NCBI RefSeq assembly: GCF_021390595.1
Contig: NZ_JAJEJR010000001.1
Location: 248,001-312,000, forward strand
Direction: 5' to 3'
From: Paraburkholderia sp. HP33-1
Lineage (GTDB): Bacteria > Pseudomonadota > Gammaproteobacteria > Burkholderiales > Burkholderiaceae
Length of the DNA stretch: 64,000 bases
Shown: piece after piece, positions 55,239 to 64,000 of the stretch
Position numbering within the stretch: the stretch's first letter is position 1
Layout of the letters: each line of letters begins with the position of its first letter
Notes under the pieces: generated by a model
What the model saw: the letters and a program-made list of their open reading frames with translations, nothing else
The model's database searches: none
What the model was told of the DNA's origin: nothing
Made by a program: the position numbers and the translations under genes

Positions 55239-55763
55239 TCAAAGAACGTTAGCCTGGCGACCGTAAATCAGTCCGTCCATTCCGACGGCCGTCACGGTTC
55301 CAGTTTTCTCGTCGTAGGTCAGGCGCACGCGGGGAAGATTTTCTGTCGCCTGTCCGGTAATCATCTGTCCGGCCTTCTCGGCGTCGAACATGCTGAAGTG
55401 GCAGGGGCACTTGAAAACCTTAGTACCCGGGTCGTACGCGACCGGGCAACCCATATGAGTGCACATGGTGCTGTACGCGACGATGTCACCGTCCGGGCCG
55501 ACGCCGTTAGGCACCCGAGTCCCGAGCTTGACGGCCGTGCACGGCGACGACGCATCAGGATAGGTGAACGCGACTGGGCTGTTGACGTTCATTTGACCGA
55601 GCTGCGCCAGGGCTTTGCTCGGATAGGCAAGTGTCGTGCGGCTCGTGTCGACAGGGTTCGCCGCTTTCGCCACGCCAGGCGCGAGCGCTGACGCAGCAGT
55701 CGCGACAATAGAACCGCCGCTGAGTTTCAGGAATGTCCGCCGACGGATTGTGAGTTCGGCCAT
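55239..55763 (-). CDS. aioB: Arsenite oxidase small (Rieske) subunit
   Basis: 174 residues. The Tat signal [11 protein letters not shown] is followed by a cleavage region near VAKAA. Rieske [2Fe-2S] ligands are C101 and H103 (CTHMGC) and C119 and H122 (CPCH); C106 and C121 could form the loop disulfide present in some Aio enzymes. It passes electrons from AioA to cytochrome c. GCGAGGAG precedes the ATG. Transcription is expected from the sigma-54 promoter at 55817. Confidence 0.96.
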   Translation of the reverse strand: MAELTIRRRTFLKLSGGSIVATAASALAPGVAKAANPVDTSRTTLAYPSKALAQLGQMNVNSPVAFTYPDASSPCTAVKLGTRVPNGVGPDGDIVAYSTMCTHMGCPVAYDPGTKVFKCPCHFSMFDAEKAGQMITGQATENLPRVRLTYDEKTGTVTAVGMDGLIYGRQANVL

Positions 55764-55816
55764 GGTCGTCTCCTCGCTTGAATCTTGCTCGTGTAGTCGT
55801 TAGCATCGAAGCAAGG

Positions 55817-55831
55817 GCAAGAGATATGCCA
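55817..55831 (-). promoter_or_regulatory. aioB: Sigma-54 promoter of aioBA
   Basis: On the minus strand TGGCATATCTCTTGC has the GG-N10-GC spacing of -24/-12 promoters exactly (GC at 55817-55818, GG at 55829-55830). Transcription would start near 55805. It fits RpoN-dependent control by AioR. Confidence 0.85.
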
Positions 55832-55860
55832 ATCGATTGGACGTGCAGCGGAAGGCTTGC

Positions 55861-55873
55861 ACACCATAGGTGT
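55861..55873. promoter_or_regulatory. Dyad in the aio promoter region
   Basis: ACACC and GGTGT flank ATA, a 13-bp dyad 30-43 bp upstream of the -24 box of aioBA. Possible secondary regulator or bending site; function unknown. Confidence 0.3.
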
Positions 55874-55899
55874 GAATTCAGCAGACCTGACGGACGTCA

Positions 55900-55913
55900 T
55901 TACCGTCTGGTAA
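55900..55913. promoter_or_regulatory. Candidate AioR upstream activator site
   Basis: TTACC and GGTAA flank GTCT, a 14-bp inverted repeat 70-83 bp upstream of the -24 box of aioBA, where an NtrC-type activator is expected to bind. It is also about 27 bp from the aioX start, so it may affect aioX too. Confidence 0.5.
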
Positions 55914-55939
55914 CGGTTCGTGATGGGGAGTGAGCCGTC

Positions 55940-56815
55940 ATGTCACCAATCCGTAACATCCGGCGGCGGGAGGTTCTCCGCTTCGCGCTGAGCGTTCCGC
56001 TCATCTCGTCCCTGAAGCTGGTGGCCCGCGAAAGTCCGACGGTCGCCTTCGGGACGACCGCCGTGTTCCTCGACAACGAAATCAGCCTGCTCGATAGCTG
56101 GAGCCGCGAACTCGGAGAGGTGTGCAGCGCGGATGTGAGGTTTGTGCAGCGCAATAGCTATCGTGAGATTGACGACCTTCTAGCTGCTGACCGGCTCGAT
56201 GTGGCGTGGGTCTGTGGGTTTCCATATGTGACGAACCAACTGACGATGCGGCTGATGGCGATACCGGACTACCAGGGCAAGCCGCTCTATCGTTCATACC
56301 TGATTGTTCCGAGAAGCGATACGCAGACGACTCACATCTCGCAGCTACAGGGCCGTGTGTTCGCATTCAGTGACCCACAGTCAAATTCCGGCTATCTGGT
56401 TCCGACTACCGAATTGATACGCGCGGGCATCCGGCCGAGCCGCTTCTTCAGAAAGTCGTTCTTCACGTACGCGCACAGAAAAGTGGTCGACGCCGTGGCT
56501 TCCGGACTAGCAGATGCGGGAGAGATTGACGGCTACGTCTACGACACCATCGAAAAGCAATATCCGGAGCGCACGCGTGACGTGCGGGTAGCCTGGCGCT
56601 CCCCTCAATATGGCTTCCCGCCGATTGTGGCGCGCCGCTCACTGGACGAAGAATCCTTTGTGCGCATCCAGCACGCCCTGGTTGATATGAGGAATCAGCG
56701 GCCCGGTCAGGATTTGCTGAAACGCCTGAATCTCGATGGCTTCGTGCCAGACGACGATAAGGTCTTCGACGGCATCCGGCGCCTGGTGGCAATCCTGAAC
56801 GCAGGGCCGATTTAG
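55940..56815 (+). CDS. aioX: Periplasmic arsenite-binding sensor protein
   Basis: 291 residues of the PhnD-like substrate-binding fold. N-terminal RRREVLRFAL resembles a Tat/Sec signal. Cys92 in the VAWVCGFPYV strand is the position of the conserved AioX Cys that binds arsenite; FSDPQSNSGYLVP and YDTIEKQYPE are family motifs. It presents arsenite to the AioS kinase. GGGGAG precedes the ATG. The aioS gene follows after nine bp. Confidence 0.93.
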   Translation: MSPIRNIRRREVLRFALSVPLISSLKLVARESPTVAFGTTAVFLDNEISLLDSWSRELGEVCSADVRFVQRNSYREIDDLLAADRLDVAWVCGFPYVTNQLTMRLMAIPDYQGKPLYRSYLIVPRSDTQTTHISQLQGRVFAFSDPQSNSGYLVPTTELIRAGIRPSRFFRKSFFTYAHRKVVDAVASGLADAGEIDGYVYDTIEKQYPERTRDVRVAWRSPQYGFPPIVARRSLDEESFVRIQHALVDMRNQRPGQDLLKRLNLDGFVPDDDKVFDGIRRLVAILNAGPI

Positions 56816-56824
56816 GTCGCGCAG

Positions 56825-58282
56825 ATGCTCTCGCACCTCAGCTACCGTTACAAGATGCCGCTGGCGCTAAGCGCAGCCATTCTGCTTACGGAGCTTTTCG
56901 TCACCATCGCGCTCGTAAGTGTGGCTGTCTCCGATGCCAGAAACGACCTGGAAAGCAGTGCCCAGAATCTGGCTCGCGTTCTTTCGCGCTCTGTTCGCGA
57001 CCCGCTGGTGAAGGATGACCTTTGGCGTGCCTTCGAAGTAATTCGTACGCCGGTCGCAGTCCGGGAGCCGACGAATCCGCTAAAAGAAATTGTGCTCTTC
57101 GACGCCAGGGGCCGCGTGTACGCGTCGACTTCTCCCACGAAGGAGCCCGTTCTGCGTTCTGTGAGCCAATTGCCGGCGCAGTTCGGCACGGTGGTCTCTC
57201 ATCTGAGCGGCCCTGGTGACCGGTTCTTTTTCGACTTCCCGGGGATATTCGGCAACCGCGATGTGACGGCCGGCATGACAGTAGATTCCGACGACGGCAG
57301 CCGTCTCGGCTATGTGGTTCTGGTCTATGACGCTAATACGTTTTATGGGCGCGTGCGGTCGACGCTGTTCAAGCTCGCCGTGGCTACCGTGCCGGCATTG
57401 TTACTGCTCATACCGTTAGGTTGGGTCTGGGGCGACCGGATGGCCAAGCCGCTACTTCGCCTCGCAGCGGCCATGGCTCGTGTTGGAAAGGAGCATCCGG
57501 AAAAAGTGGGGGCGGGCATTACCGCGCAAGGCAACGACGAAATAGGACAGCTGGAACAGCAGTTTCAGGCAATGCTTGGCGAACTTGCGCAAAAGCAGGA
57601 GCTTGAACGCGAGGTCGTGGTTTCGGAGCGACTGGCGGCGGTCGGTCGCGTTGCGGCCGGTATTGCACACGAAATCAACAATCCGCTGGGCGGCATGCTG
57701 AACGCCATCGACACACTGAACACGCATGGCGAACCCGATGCTCAAACCAGGAAGACCTTGGGCCTGCTCGAGCGTGGCCTCGGGCAGATTCGCGCGACGG
57801 TCGGTGCATTACTGTTCGAGGCGCGGCTGGACTCGCCCGCGATGGGTTTATCGGACTGGCAGGATTTGAAGCTGCTGGTGGCGCCGCAAATCCAGGCCAA
57901 GCAGGCGAGCTTTCATTGGGACGTTGAACTGGACGAGCCGGTCGCACTGCCCGCCCATCTCGTGCGGCAGCTTGTTCTCAACCTGCTGCTGAATGCGGTG
58001 AAGGCGGTAGAGGTCGGTGGGCGCGTCGACTGTCTGGTCACAGTCAATGGAAAGGGGCTGCAGATAACGGTAGGGAACAGCGGCCAGCACATCTCCGGCG
58101 TGGCCATGGAACATCTGTTCGAGCCATTCGGGTCGGTTGCCACAACGGAAGGTCGCCGGTCATACAGCCTTGGGCTGTGGGTCAGCTATCAGATAGCGAC
58201 GCAGCTAGGTGGCACCATTTCAGTCGATAGTGCGCCGGGGAGAACATGCTTTGCCGTGCTGTTGCCGGTCGCCGCTCCATGA
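56825..58282 (+). CDS. aioS: Arsenite sensor histidine kinase
   Basis: 485 residues. Two membrane helices (~13-33 and ~180-200) enclose a periplasmic domain of about 145 residues that should meet AioX. A HAMP-like segment follows, then the kinase core with phospho-His282 in GIAHEINNPLGG, N-box LNLLLNAVKA, F-box and a poorly kept G1/G2 region (VGNSGQH, YSLGLWV). It phosphorylates AioR. Its stop overlaps an ATG in aioR's frame (ATGA at 58279). Confidence 0.93.
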   Translation: MLSHLSYRYKMPLALSAAILLTELFVTIALVSVAVSDARNDLESSAQNLARVLSRSVRDPLVKDDLWRAFEVIRTPVAVREPTNPLKEIVLFDARGRVYASTSPTKEPVLRSVSQLPAQFGTVVSHLSGPGDRFFFDFPGIFGNRDVTAGMTVDSDDGSRLGYVVLVYDANTFYGRVRSTLFKLAVATVPALLLLIPLGWVWGDRMAKPLLRLAAAMARVGKEHPEKVGAGITAQGNDEIGQLEQQFQAMLGELAQKQELEREVVVSERLAAVGRVAAGIAHEINNPLGGMLNAIDTLNTHGEPDAQTRKTLGLLERGLGQIRATVGALLFEARLDSPAMGLSDWQDLKLLVAPQIQAKQASFHWDVELDEPVALPAHLVRQLVLNLLLNAVKAVEVGGRVDCLVTVNGKGLQITVGNSGQHISGVAMEHLFEPFGSVATTEGRRSYSLGLWVSYQIATQLGGTISVDSAPGRTCFAVLLPVAAP

Positions 58283-58296
58283 ATCGGGAGAACATC

Positions 58297-59634
58297 ATGC
58301 CGTCCACGCTTATCTGTGTCGTCGAAGACGACCCCATCATGGGCGAATCTCTGGCCGACCGTTTCCGTCTCGAAGGATTCGACGTGGATTGGCATACGGA
58401 CGGTGAATCCGCCTTCAGTGCGCTGCAGAGTCGTCCGTATCAGGCTGTCATTAGCGATATCCGGCTCCCCGACATCTCTGGCGAAGACCTGTTCGCACGG
58501 TCTGCGGCCGCTCGTACATCAGTGCCGCCGTTTGTCTTCATCACGGCATATGCGTCAGTCGATACGGCCGTTTCGCTCCTGAAGCAAGGAGCAGCGGACT
58601 ACATCACGAAGCCGTTCGAAATTGGTGCGCTGGTCGAGAAGGTTAGATTGCTCACGGGGACCAGCATACCCGAGCAGGCCATGCCCGCGCAGAGCGAGCT
58701 CGGCGTTTCCGAGGCGATGCGACGCCTTGCGGACCTCGTACCGCGCGTCGCCGGCCGGGCCAAGTCGATTCTGATTACGGGCGAGTCAGGTGTCGGCAAG
58801 GAGGTGCTCGCACGGTTCATTCATCGGCACGCACCCGGCGACGCGTCCCCCTTTGTCGCGGTCAATTGCGGTGCGGTTCCGGAGACGCTTCTCGAGTCTG
58901 AGTTCTTCGGCCACGAACGGGGCTCCTTTACTGGCGCAGAGCGCCAAAAAAAGGGGTACTTCGAGCAGGCGGAGGGTGGCACGCTCTTTCTCGATGAGAT
59001 AGGAGACTTGCCGTTGTCAATGCAGGTGAAGCTGCTGCGTGCGTTGCAGGAGCGGCGTATCACGAGAGTAGGCGGTGAGAGGGAGGTTGAAACCAACTTC
59101 CGGCTGGTCTGCGCGACGAACCGGGACCTCGCCGAACTGGTTCGGGTTGGAAAATTCCGGGAAGACCTGTTCTATCGCATCAACATCCTTCAGTTGCGGG
59201 TCCCGGCGCTTCGCGACAGGCCCGACGATGTCCTATGGCTTGCGCACCGCTTCGTACGCGATATCGCCAACCGGCTTGGTGAATCCACGAAACTGTTTCA
59301 TCCATCTGCCGAAGCGCGACTCGCAACGTACGGCTGGCCCGGGAACGTGCGGGAGTTGCAGAACCGCCTCGAGCGCGCGTGCATCGTGTGCTCTCGCAAC
59401 ATGCTTTTCTCCTCCGATATTTTCGAGGAGGACGGGTCCCAAGCTGCGGCAGCGCTGGATATGGATACTCCGCTCGACGGCTACATGGCCGCCTGTGAAA
59501 ACGCGTTCATTCGCGCCGCGCTATTGCAGCACCAGGGCCACATTTCCGAAACCGCCCACGCCCTTGGCATTTCCAGGAAGAGCCTGTGGGAGAAGATGCG
59601 CAAACATGCAATTGCCGCCGAACCGCTTCATTGA
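58297..59634 (+). CDS. aioR: Sigma-54 response regulator of arsenite oxidation
   Basis: 445 residues. Receiver with Asp54 (SDIRLPD), AAA+ domain with Walker A GESGVGKE (162-169), the sigma-54 loop GSFTGA (209-214), Walker [12 protein letters not shown], and a C-terminal Fis HTH (ISETAHALGISRKSLWEKM). The loop reads GSFTGA, while most activators have GAFTGA. It drives aioBA. The ATG at 58297 with GGGAG seven bases upstream is chosen; 58279 overlaps the aioS stop. Confidence 0.93.
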   Translation: MPSTLICVVEDDPIMGESLADRFRLEGFDVDWHTDGESAFSALQSRPYQAVISDIRLPDISGEDLFARSAAARTSVPPFVFITAYASVDTAVSLLKQGAADYITKPFEIGALVEKVRLLTGTSIPEQAMPAQSELGVSEAMRRLADLVPRVAGRAKSILITGESGVGKEVLARFIHRHAPGDASPFVAVNCGAVPETLLESEFFGHERGSFTGAERQKKGYFEQAEGGTLFLDEIGDLPLSMQVKLLRALQERRITRVGGEREVETNFRLVCATNRDLAELVRVGKFREDLFYRINILQLRVPALRDRPDDVLWLAHRFVRDIANRLGESTKLFHPSAEARLATYGWPGNVRELQNRLERACIVCSRNMLFSSDIFEEDGSQAAAALDMDTPLDGYMAACENAFIRAALLQHQGHISETAHALGISRKSLWEKMRKHAIAAEPLH

Positions 59635-59680
59635 ATCACCCTCGCAGGCATGCGCATGAACCTGCAATCGGAGTACGTCC

Positions 59681-59984
59681 ATGGAATTTCACGACAAGGA
59701 CAAGCCGCTTGAGACCCGACTGGTCCAGGTGCGTGGTCTGGTACAGGGCATCGGCTATAGGGAGGCCTGTGTACGCCGGGCGACAGCGCTAGGCGTCACA
59801 GGCTGGGTCCGCAACCGGATGGATGGTTCAGGTGATGCTTCAGGGCTCGCCGAAGCAACTGACAGAAATGTGCACCTGGCTTAGCGAGGGCATGTCCGCA
59901 GCGCTTGTCGAGGAGCTTGAGGTCACCGAGGTGAAGCCACCGTTTTCCCGCTTCGACAACTTCGAGCGTTGGCCCACGCTGTAA
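59681..59984 (+). pseudogene. Acylphosphatase, frameshifted
   Basis: The first ~48 codons read VQVRGLVQGIGYREAC and WVRNRMDGS, the acylphosphatase core with its catalytic Arg and Asn region. After MDGSG the frame is lost, and the rest (MLQGSPKQLTEMCTW to FERWPTL, ending 59984) continues in another frame. A net loss of bases near 59825 explains it. Full-length length would be about 95 residues. Confidence 0.75.
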
Positions 59985-60249
59985 AGGCAAGCAATTCGCT
60001 CCGGCGAGACACGGTGTCATTTCTCACTATTCATTGCGGCCAGCTCATTCGCCCCAGAACATATCCTTGATTTCAAACTCCGTTGCCAATTCCACAAGAA
60101 GAACCAGATTTCGCGACATGCACCTTCCCACCGCAGAAAGGTCAAGGAGTAATCGTTCGTTGTGTTCGAGTGATGGCTGCGTGCGGCGACCGACACAGAC
60201 AACAAATTCCACGGCGCATGGATGAAATGGCTTCGCTATAATCCCAGCC
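59985..60249. other. Gap between aio and cus genes
   Basis: 265 bp. A minus-strand GTG frame (60212-60045, 55 codons, ending VELATEFEIKDMFWGE) has somewhat protein-like composition and could be a small gene or a relic; nothing else is visible. Confidence 0.3.
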
Positions 60250-60612
60250 ATGAAATTTCTCCGGACATTGCTCCTCCTGTTGCTCTGCGCTGCGCTTCCC
60301 ATCAGTGGGCTGGCGGCGAGCGGCTTGACTGGAGAATGTCCGATGCAGATGAGCATGGGCTACGACGACAGTAGCGCAATGTCTTCGGACATGCCTGGCT
60401 GTGAAACGATGAAATCTTCGCAACCGGGAAAAGCCAAAGGCTTCTTCTGCAAGGTGACGGCACAATGCCAGCTTGGTAGCCTGTATCACCCGGTATCCAG
60501 TACTGAAGTAACCCGTCCCGCCGGGCTATCCAGCTCCGTTGTATTTCACTATGCGCTGTCGCTTACCGTCCGCGAACCGGCCGGTCTCTGGCGACCTCCT
60601 CGCGCCATCTAA
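60250..60612 (+). CDS. Small exported protein of copper/silver efflux cluster
   Basis: 120 residues. A signal peptide (residues 1-23, cleaved near LAA-SG) is followed by a Met/Ser-rich segment (CPMQMSMGYDDSSAMSSDMPGCETM) with several Met and Cys suited to Cu(I) or Ag(I), and a REPAGLWRPPRAI end seen in proteins encoded before cus/czc efflux genes. Function unproven, probably periplasmic metal binding. Confidence 0.6.
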   Translation: MKFLRTLLLLLLCAALPISGLAASGLTGECPMQMSMGYDDSSAMSSDMPGCETMKSSQPGKAKGFFCKVTAQCQLGSLYHPVSSTEVTRPAGLSSSVVFHYALSLTVREPAGLWRPPRAI

Positions 60613-60666
60613 TTCCTTTCTGACAGGTTCACCGCATTTGCGGTGAGGTCGTCCTGCGTCCAGGAC

Positions 60667-60689
60667 GTGGACTCCCTGTGGGAGTCCAC
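60667..60689. promoter_or_regulatory. Strong hairpin before cusC
   Basis: A perfect 10-bp stem (60667-60676 with 60680-60689) with a 3-nt loop lies 16 bp before cusC and after the small exported-protein gene. No U run follows, so an mRNA-stabilising, attenuator or translational control element is more likely than a terminator. Confidence 0.55.
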
Positions 60690-60704
60690 CGTTGGGGTTA
60701 GAAC

Positions 60705-62000
60705 ATGCCTTTAACTATTAACACGCCGTCAGACCGGCGTGCACCACTGCGCGCGCGTTCGCTTTTTGCCGCGCTGATTTTCTCGAGCGTCGCTGCGCAC
60801 GCGCAGGATGCGCCCGTCACGCTTGATGCGGCGCTCCAATCCGCTACCGACCGCTCCGCTGCCATGGGGGCTGCGCAGGCATCAGTGCGCGCCAGTTCAG
60901 AAGCCTCGGTCCGGGCAGGGCAGTTGCCCGACCCGACGCTCAAGGCCGGCGTCGACAACCTGCCTGTTACCGGGCCGCAGAAATTCACTATCGGCCAGGA
61001 TTTCATGACGATGCGCCGTATCGGCATCGAGCAGGAATGGGTCTCGGGCGACAAGCGGCGGCTGCGGTCCGCATTGGCGAACGACGTCGTAGACCGCGAG
61101 CGGGCCGGCTACCTCGCCCAGCTCGCGAATACACGTCAGCAAACGGCCACGGCGTGGCTGAACGCGGTCTATGCGAAAAAAGCTGTCTCGCTGCAGCAGG
61201 AGCTCGTTGGCCACATGACCCATGAACTGGATGCGACGAAAGCCTCTTATCGTGGGGCGAAAGCGACTGCGGCCGATGTGATGCAGGCCCAGGCGATGCT
61301 GACACAGACCCAGGACCAGTTGCTCAAGTCCCAGCAGACGTTGCAAACCGCACTTATCGGTCTGTCCCGCTGGACGGCAACACCCGTTTCTGATGTGACG
61401 GGCGAGCCGCCAGCGCCGCAGTCGTATGTGTCATCGCTGCCGCCGGATGAACTGAGTCAGGTGCAGCCGGTGCTCGTCGCAGCATCACGGGACATCGCAG
61501 TCGCCGACGCCGATACCGCCGTCGCGAACAGTAACCGCAGTCCCAACTGGACGTGGGAAGTTTCCTACCAGCAGCGCGGAGGCGGATTCTCGAACATGGT
61601 TTCGGTTGGTGTCAGCATCCCACTGCCCATCCATCGCAAAGACTATCAGGACCGGGACGCGGCGGAAAAAGCTGAACTGGGCACCAAGGCGCGGCTGATG
61701 TACGAGGACGCGCAGCGTCAGGTCGAAGCGGATATCCGTACGCAGTCAGCCATGCTCGCGAGCGGTCGCGAGCGCATTGCCAATCTCACCCACTCCCTGA
61801 TGCCAGCAGCAGACCAGCGCGTGCAATTGGCGGCTGCCGCCTACAGGGCAGGCACAGGGTCGCTCGCCGATACCTTCGCTGCCAGGCGTGCGCAGCTCGA
61901 CGCCGAACTTCAGGTGCTCGACCTGCAGCGCGACGTGTCGCAAACCTGGGCCCAACTGGAATACCAGGTCGTGCCCGCGTCGATGTCCGTGAGTCAGTGA
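60705..62000 (+). CDS. cusC: TolC-family outer membrane efflux protein (CusC-like)
   Basis: 431 residues. Signal peptide to about residue 33 (VAAHA), then the two outer-membrane-factor repeats of long helices (GQLPDPTLKAGVDNLP; PADQRVQLAAAAYRAGTGSL). No N-terminal Cys lipobox is seen. It forms the outer-membrane channel of the CusCBA system. It ends 11 bp before cusB. Confidence 0.9.
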   Translation: MPLTINTPSDRRAPLRARSLFAALIFSSVAAHAQDAPVTLDAALQSATDRSAAMGAAQASVRASSEASVRAGQLPDPTLKAGVDNLPVTGPQKFTIGQDFMTMRRIGIEQEWVSGDKRRLRSALANDVVDRERAGYLAQLANTRQQTATAWLNAVYAKKAVSLQQELVGHMTHELDATKASYRGAKATAADVMQAQAMLTQTQDQLLKSQQTLQTALIGLSRWTATPVSDVTGEPPAPQSYVSSLPPDELSQVQPVLVAASRDIAVADADTAVANSNRSPNWTWEVSYQQRGGGFSNMVSVGVSIPLPIHRKDYQDRDAAEKAELGTKARLMYEDAQRQVEADIRTQSAMLASGRERIANLTHSLMPAADQRVQLAAAAYRAGTGSLADTFAARRAQLDAELQVLDLQRDVSQTWAQLEYQVVPASMSVSQ

Positions 62001-62011
62001 AGGAGAACAAC

Positions 62012-63538
62012 ATGCAGAAGAAACCACTGGCACGCGCGGCCCTTATGGTGTTTGCCGCAGCGGCATTGCTGGGTGCCGGCTATGTCGCCGGTATGCATCG
62101 TTCAACGATGGGCAACGAGGGCACTGTTGCGGCAACACCTTCCACCGACAGAACCGACCCGAAGACTGGTCGGAAGGTGCTGTACTGGCACGACCCGATG
62201 GTGCCTAACCAGCATTTCGATAAGCCGGGCAAGTCGCCTTTCATGAACATGCAGCTGGAGCCGGTCTACGCCGATGAAGGCGGCTCGAACGGCATCAAGA
62301 TTGACCCCGGGTTGCAGCAGAACTTGGGGATTCGATACGCAACCGTACGCCGGCAGGAGACATCGGAAGGATTCGACGCGGTAGGCACTACGCAGTTCGA
62401 TGAGTCGAAAGCTGATATCGTCCAGTCGCGAGTGACCGGCTACATCGACCATCTTTACGCCAGCGCCCCCATGCAGCGGGTAACGAAAGGCGCTCCGATT
62501 GCGTCCCTGTTCGTTCCAGATTGGCTTGCGCCGCAGGAAGAGTATTTGGCGCTGAAACGTGGCGGCATGGATGACGGCATGCTTGCGGCGTCACGTGCGC
62601 GCATGCGGGCGATGTCCATTCCGGACGGTGTGATTACAAGTCTCGACCGCACCGGCAAGGCGCAGACACACATCACGCTATCCGCACCGGAAACCGGTGT
62701 GCTGACCGAACTGAACGTTCGCGATGGCGCCATGGTGTCGCCCGGTCAGACGCTTGCGAAAGTTTCCGGGCTCGACAGGCTGTGGCTCGTGGTGGAGGTG
62801 CCCGAAGCACTGGCCCTCCAGGTTCAACCAGGTATGAGCGTGGATGCCGTGTTTGCCGGTGACCCTGCGCAACATTTCACGGGACACATCCGCGAAATCC
62901 TGCCGGGCATCAGCGCGACCAGCCGCACGCTTCAGGCTCGCCTCGAAATCGACAACGCGGACTTCAGGTTGACGCCGGGGATGCTGATGCGGGCGCGGAT
63001 TGGTGCCGCGAAAAAGGTATCGCGGTTGGTGGTTCCCTCGGAAGCCATTATCACGACGGGTAAGCGGTCAGTGGTCATCGTCAAGAATTCAGACGGCAGG
63101 TTACAACCCGTCTCGGTCACCGTTGGCAACGATGCCGGCGACGATACTGAAGTGACCAACGGGCTGACCGAAGGCCAGCAGGTCGTCGCATCCGGCCAGT
63201 TCCTGATTGACTCTGAAGCGAGCCTCAAATCCGTTCTGCCAAAGCTCGAAGCAACCGCACCGACCGGTGCGAGCGCGCTTGCTCCAGCACCTGCCGCAGC
63301 TGCACCGCAGACCTACGACACCATAGGTAAGGTCGAACAGGTGACGGCCGGAGACATTACGTTTTCACATCAGCCAGTTCCAGCTCTGGGCTGGGGCGCG
63401 ATGACAATGTCGTTCGGCAAGCCGTCGCCGACAGCGTTTCCGGACGTGAAGCCTGGCCAGACCGTGCATTTTGTCTTCAGGCAGTCGGACGACGGGTACC
63501 AGTTGACGAAGGTCGAACCAGTAGGAGACGCCAAATGA
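62012..63538 (+). CDS. cusB: Periplasmic adaptor with fused HMBD and CusF-like domains
   Basis: 508 residues. N-terminal membrane anchor (~8-28), a heavy-metal-binding HMBD-like segment ([25 protein letters not shown], read in parts) near 55-80, the membrane-fusion barrel-sandwich domains, and a C-terminal CusF-like domain (~435-508) with the [17 protein letters not shown]u(I)-binding pattern (His, Trp, Met, Met). Usually CusF is separate. AGGAGAA precedes the ATG at 62012. The cusA start overlaps its stop (ATGA). Confidence 0.92.
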   Translation: MQKKPLARAALMVFAAAALLGAGYVAGMHRSTMGNEGTVAATPSTDRTDPKTGRKVLYWHDPMVPNQHFDKPGKSPFMNMQLEPVYADEGGSNGIKIDPGLQQNLGIRYATVRRQETSEGFDAVGTTQFDESKADIVQSRVTGYIDHLYASAPMQRVTKGAPIASLFVPDWLAPQEEYLALKRGGMDDGMLAASRARMRAMSIPDGVITSLDRTGKAQTHITLSAPETGVLTELNVRDGAMVSPGQTLAKVSGLDRLWLVVEVPEALALQVQPGMSVDAVFAGDPAQHFTGHIREILPGISATSRTLQARLEIDNADFRLTPGMLMRARIGAAKKVSRLVVPSEAIITTGKRSVVIVKNSDGRLQPVSVTVGNDAGDDTEVTNGLTEGQQVVASGQFLIDSEASLKSVLPKLEATAPTGASALAPAPAAAAPQTYDTIGKVEQVTAGDITFSHQPVPALGWGAMTMSFGKPSPTAFPDVKPGQTVHFVFRQSDDGYQLTKVEPVGDAK

Positions 63539-64000
63539 TTGCGCGTCTTATACGCTGGTCCATTCATAACCGGTTCCTCGTATTGCTCGCGACCGTGCTC
63601 GTCACGGCATGGGGCGTCTACTCGCTCAAGGAGACACCACTCGACGCGTTGCCGGACCTGTCCGACACGCAGGTCATCATCAAGGCCTCGTATCCAGGCA
63701 AGGCACCCCAGGTCGTTGAGGACCAGGTGACGTACCCGCTCACGACGACATTGCTGGGTGTCCCAGGGGCGAAGACTATCCGGGCGTACTCGTCGTTTGG
63801 CGACGCGTTTGTCTATGTGTTGTTCGATGACAAGACCGACCAATACTGGGCGCGCTCACGCGTGCTCGAATACTTGAACCAGGTGCAAAGCCGACTGCCA
63901 CAAGGGGCGACCGTTTCGCTTGGACCGGATGCAACTGGCGTGGGTTGGGTGTACGAATATGCACTCGTCGACAGAACCGGGCAGCACGACCTTGGACAAC
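63535..64000 (+). CDS. cusA: Heavy-metal efflux RND transporter (partial)
   Basis: The first 155 residues of a CusA-type pump: [19 protein letters not shown] membrane helix, then [19 protein letters not shown] and [21 protein letters not shown], typical of the heavy-metal RND pore domain. It runs off the right edge of the window. Translationally coupled to cusB by an ATGA overlap. Confidence 0.95.
   Translation, partial: MIARLIRWSIHNRFLVLLATVLVTAWGVYSLKETPLDALPDLSDTQVIIKASYPGKAPQVVEDQVTYPLTTTLLGVPGAKTIRAYSSFGDAFVYVLFDDKTDQYWARSRVLEYLNQVQSRLPQGATVSLGPDATGVGWVYEYALVDRTGQHDLGQ

Overview
The window looks like chromosome 1 of a high-GC beta-proteobacterium of the Burkholderia/Paraburkholderia group. 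This is inferred from gene content: a split metH, a DUF3567 protein, PhaM, coaX-birA, an STAS-fused MlaE permease operon, dacC, lipB-lipA and dctA-dctBD. No rRNA, tRNA, CRISPR array, transposase or integrase was recognised.

Bases 1-31,000 are ordinary core chromosome. From left to right they hold: two adjacent metH pieces (minus strand); a DUF3567 protein; an enol-lactonase-like hydrolase; a DUF3108 protein; an IclR regulator divergent from a fumarylacetoacetase-family enzyme; an enoyl-CoA hydratase and PhaM (polyhydroxyalkanoate granules); a 540-bp gap with a well-nested candidate structured RNA; a ferritin-like/acyl-ACP-desaturase-like protein; rfaE2; coaX and birA overlapping on the minus strand; a four-gene lipid-transport operon (permease, ATPase, MCE protein, lipoprotein); dacC; a DUF493 protein; a LysR/DUF2917 pair; lipB-lipA; a glycerophosphodiesterase; and the C4-dicarboxylate system dctA-dctB-dctD, whose dctA has a clear sigma-54 promoter.

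At about 31,640 the minus-strand comM gene is cut inside its ATPase domain. Only its last ~200 codons are present, and everything from there to the window end is accessory DNA with visibly lower GC and different codon use. The first part (31,993-46,680) looks like a defence/toxin-antitoxin island: a large helicase with a probable C-terminal PD-(D/E)xK nuclease; a HEPN-like abortive-infection protein; two tandem paralogous small HTH proteins; a minus-strand unit of an XRE regulator, a GHKL ATPase and a 769-residue protein of unknown family; then a plus-strand run of small, often translationally coupled genes (HAD-like, AbiEi/DUF6088-like, DUF2442, HipA-like and MbcA/ParS-like pieces) ending in a broken HipA N-terminus. 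Five 15-bp tandem repeats lie just upstream of the XRE start. This block is the best candidate for an undescribed system.

The second part (47,074-64,000) is an arsenic and copper/silver module. arsO-arsC on the plus strand meet a minus-strand series aioB-aioA-moaA and arsD-arsA-DUF2703. The opposite strand carries aioX-aioS-aioR, which sense arsenite and drive aioBA from a sigma-54 promoter visible in the aioB-aioX gap. No arsenite channel (arsB/acr3) or arsR is present in the window. A cytochrome c gene survives only as a C-terminal remnant. A frameshifted acylphosphatase separates the aio genes from a cusCBA-type efflux operon that runs off the right edge.
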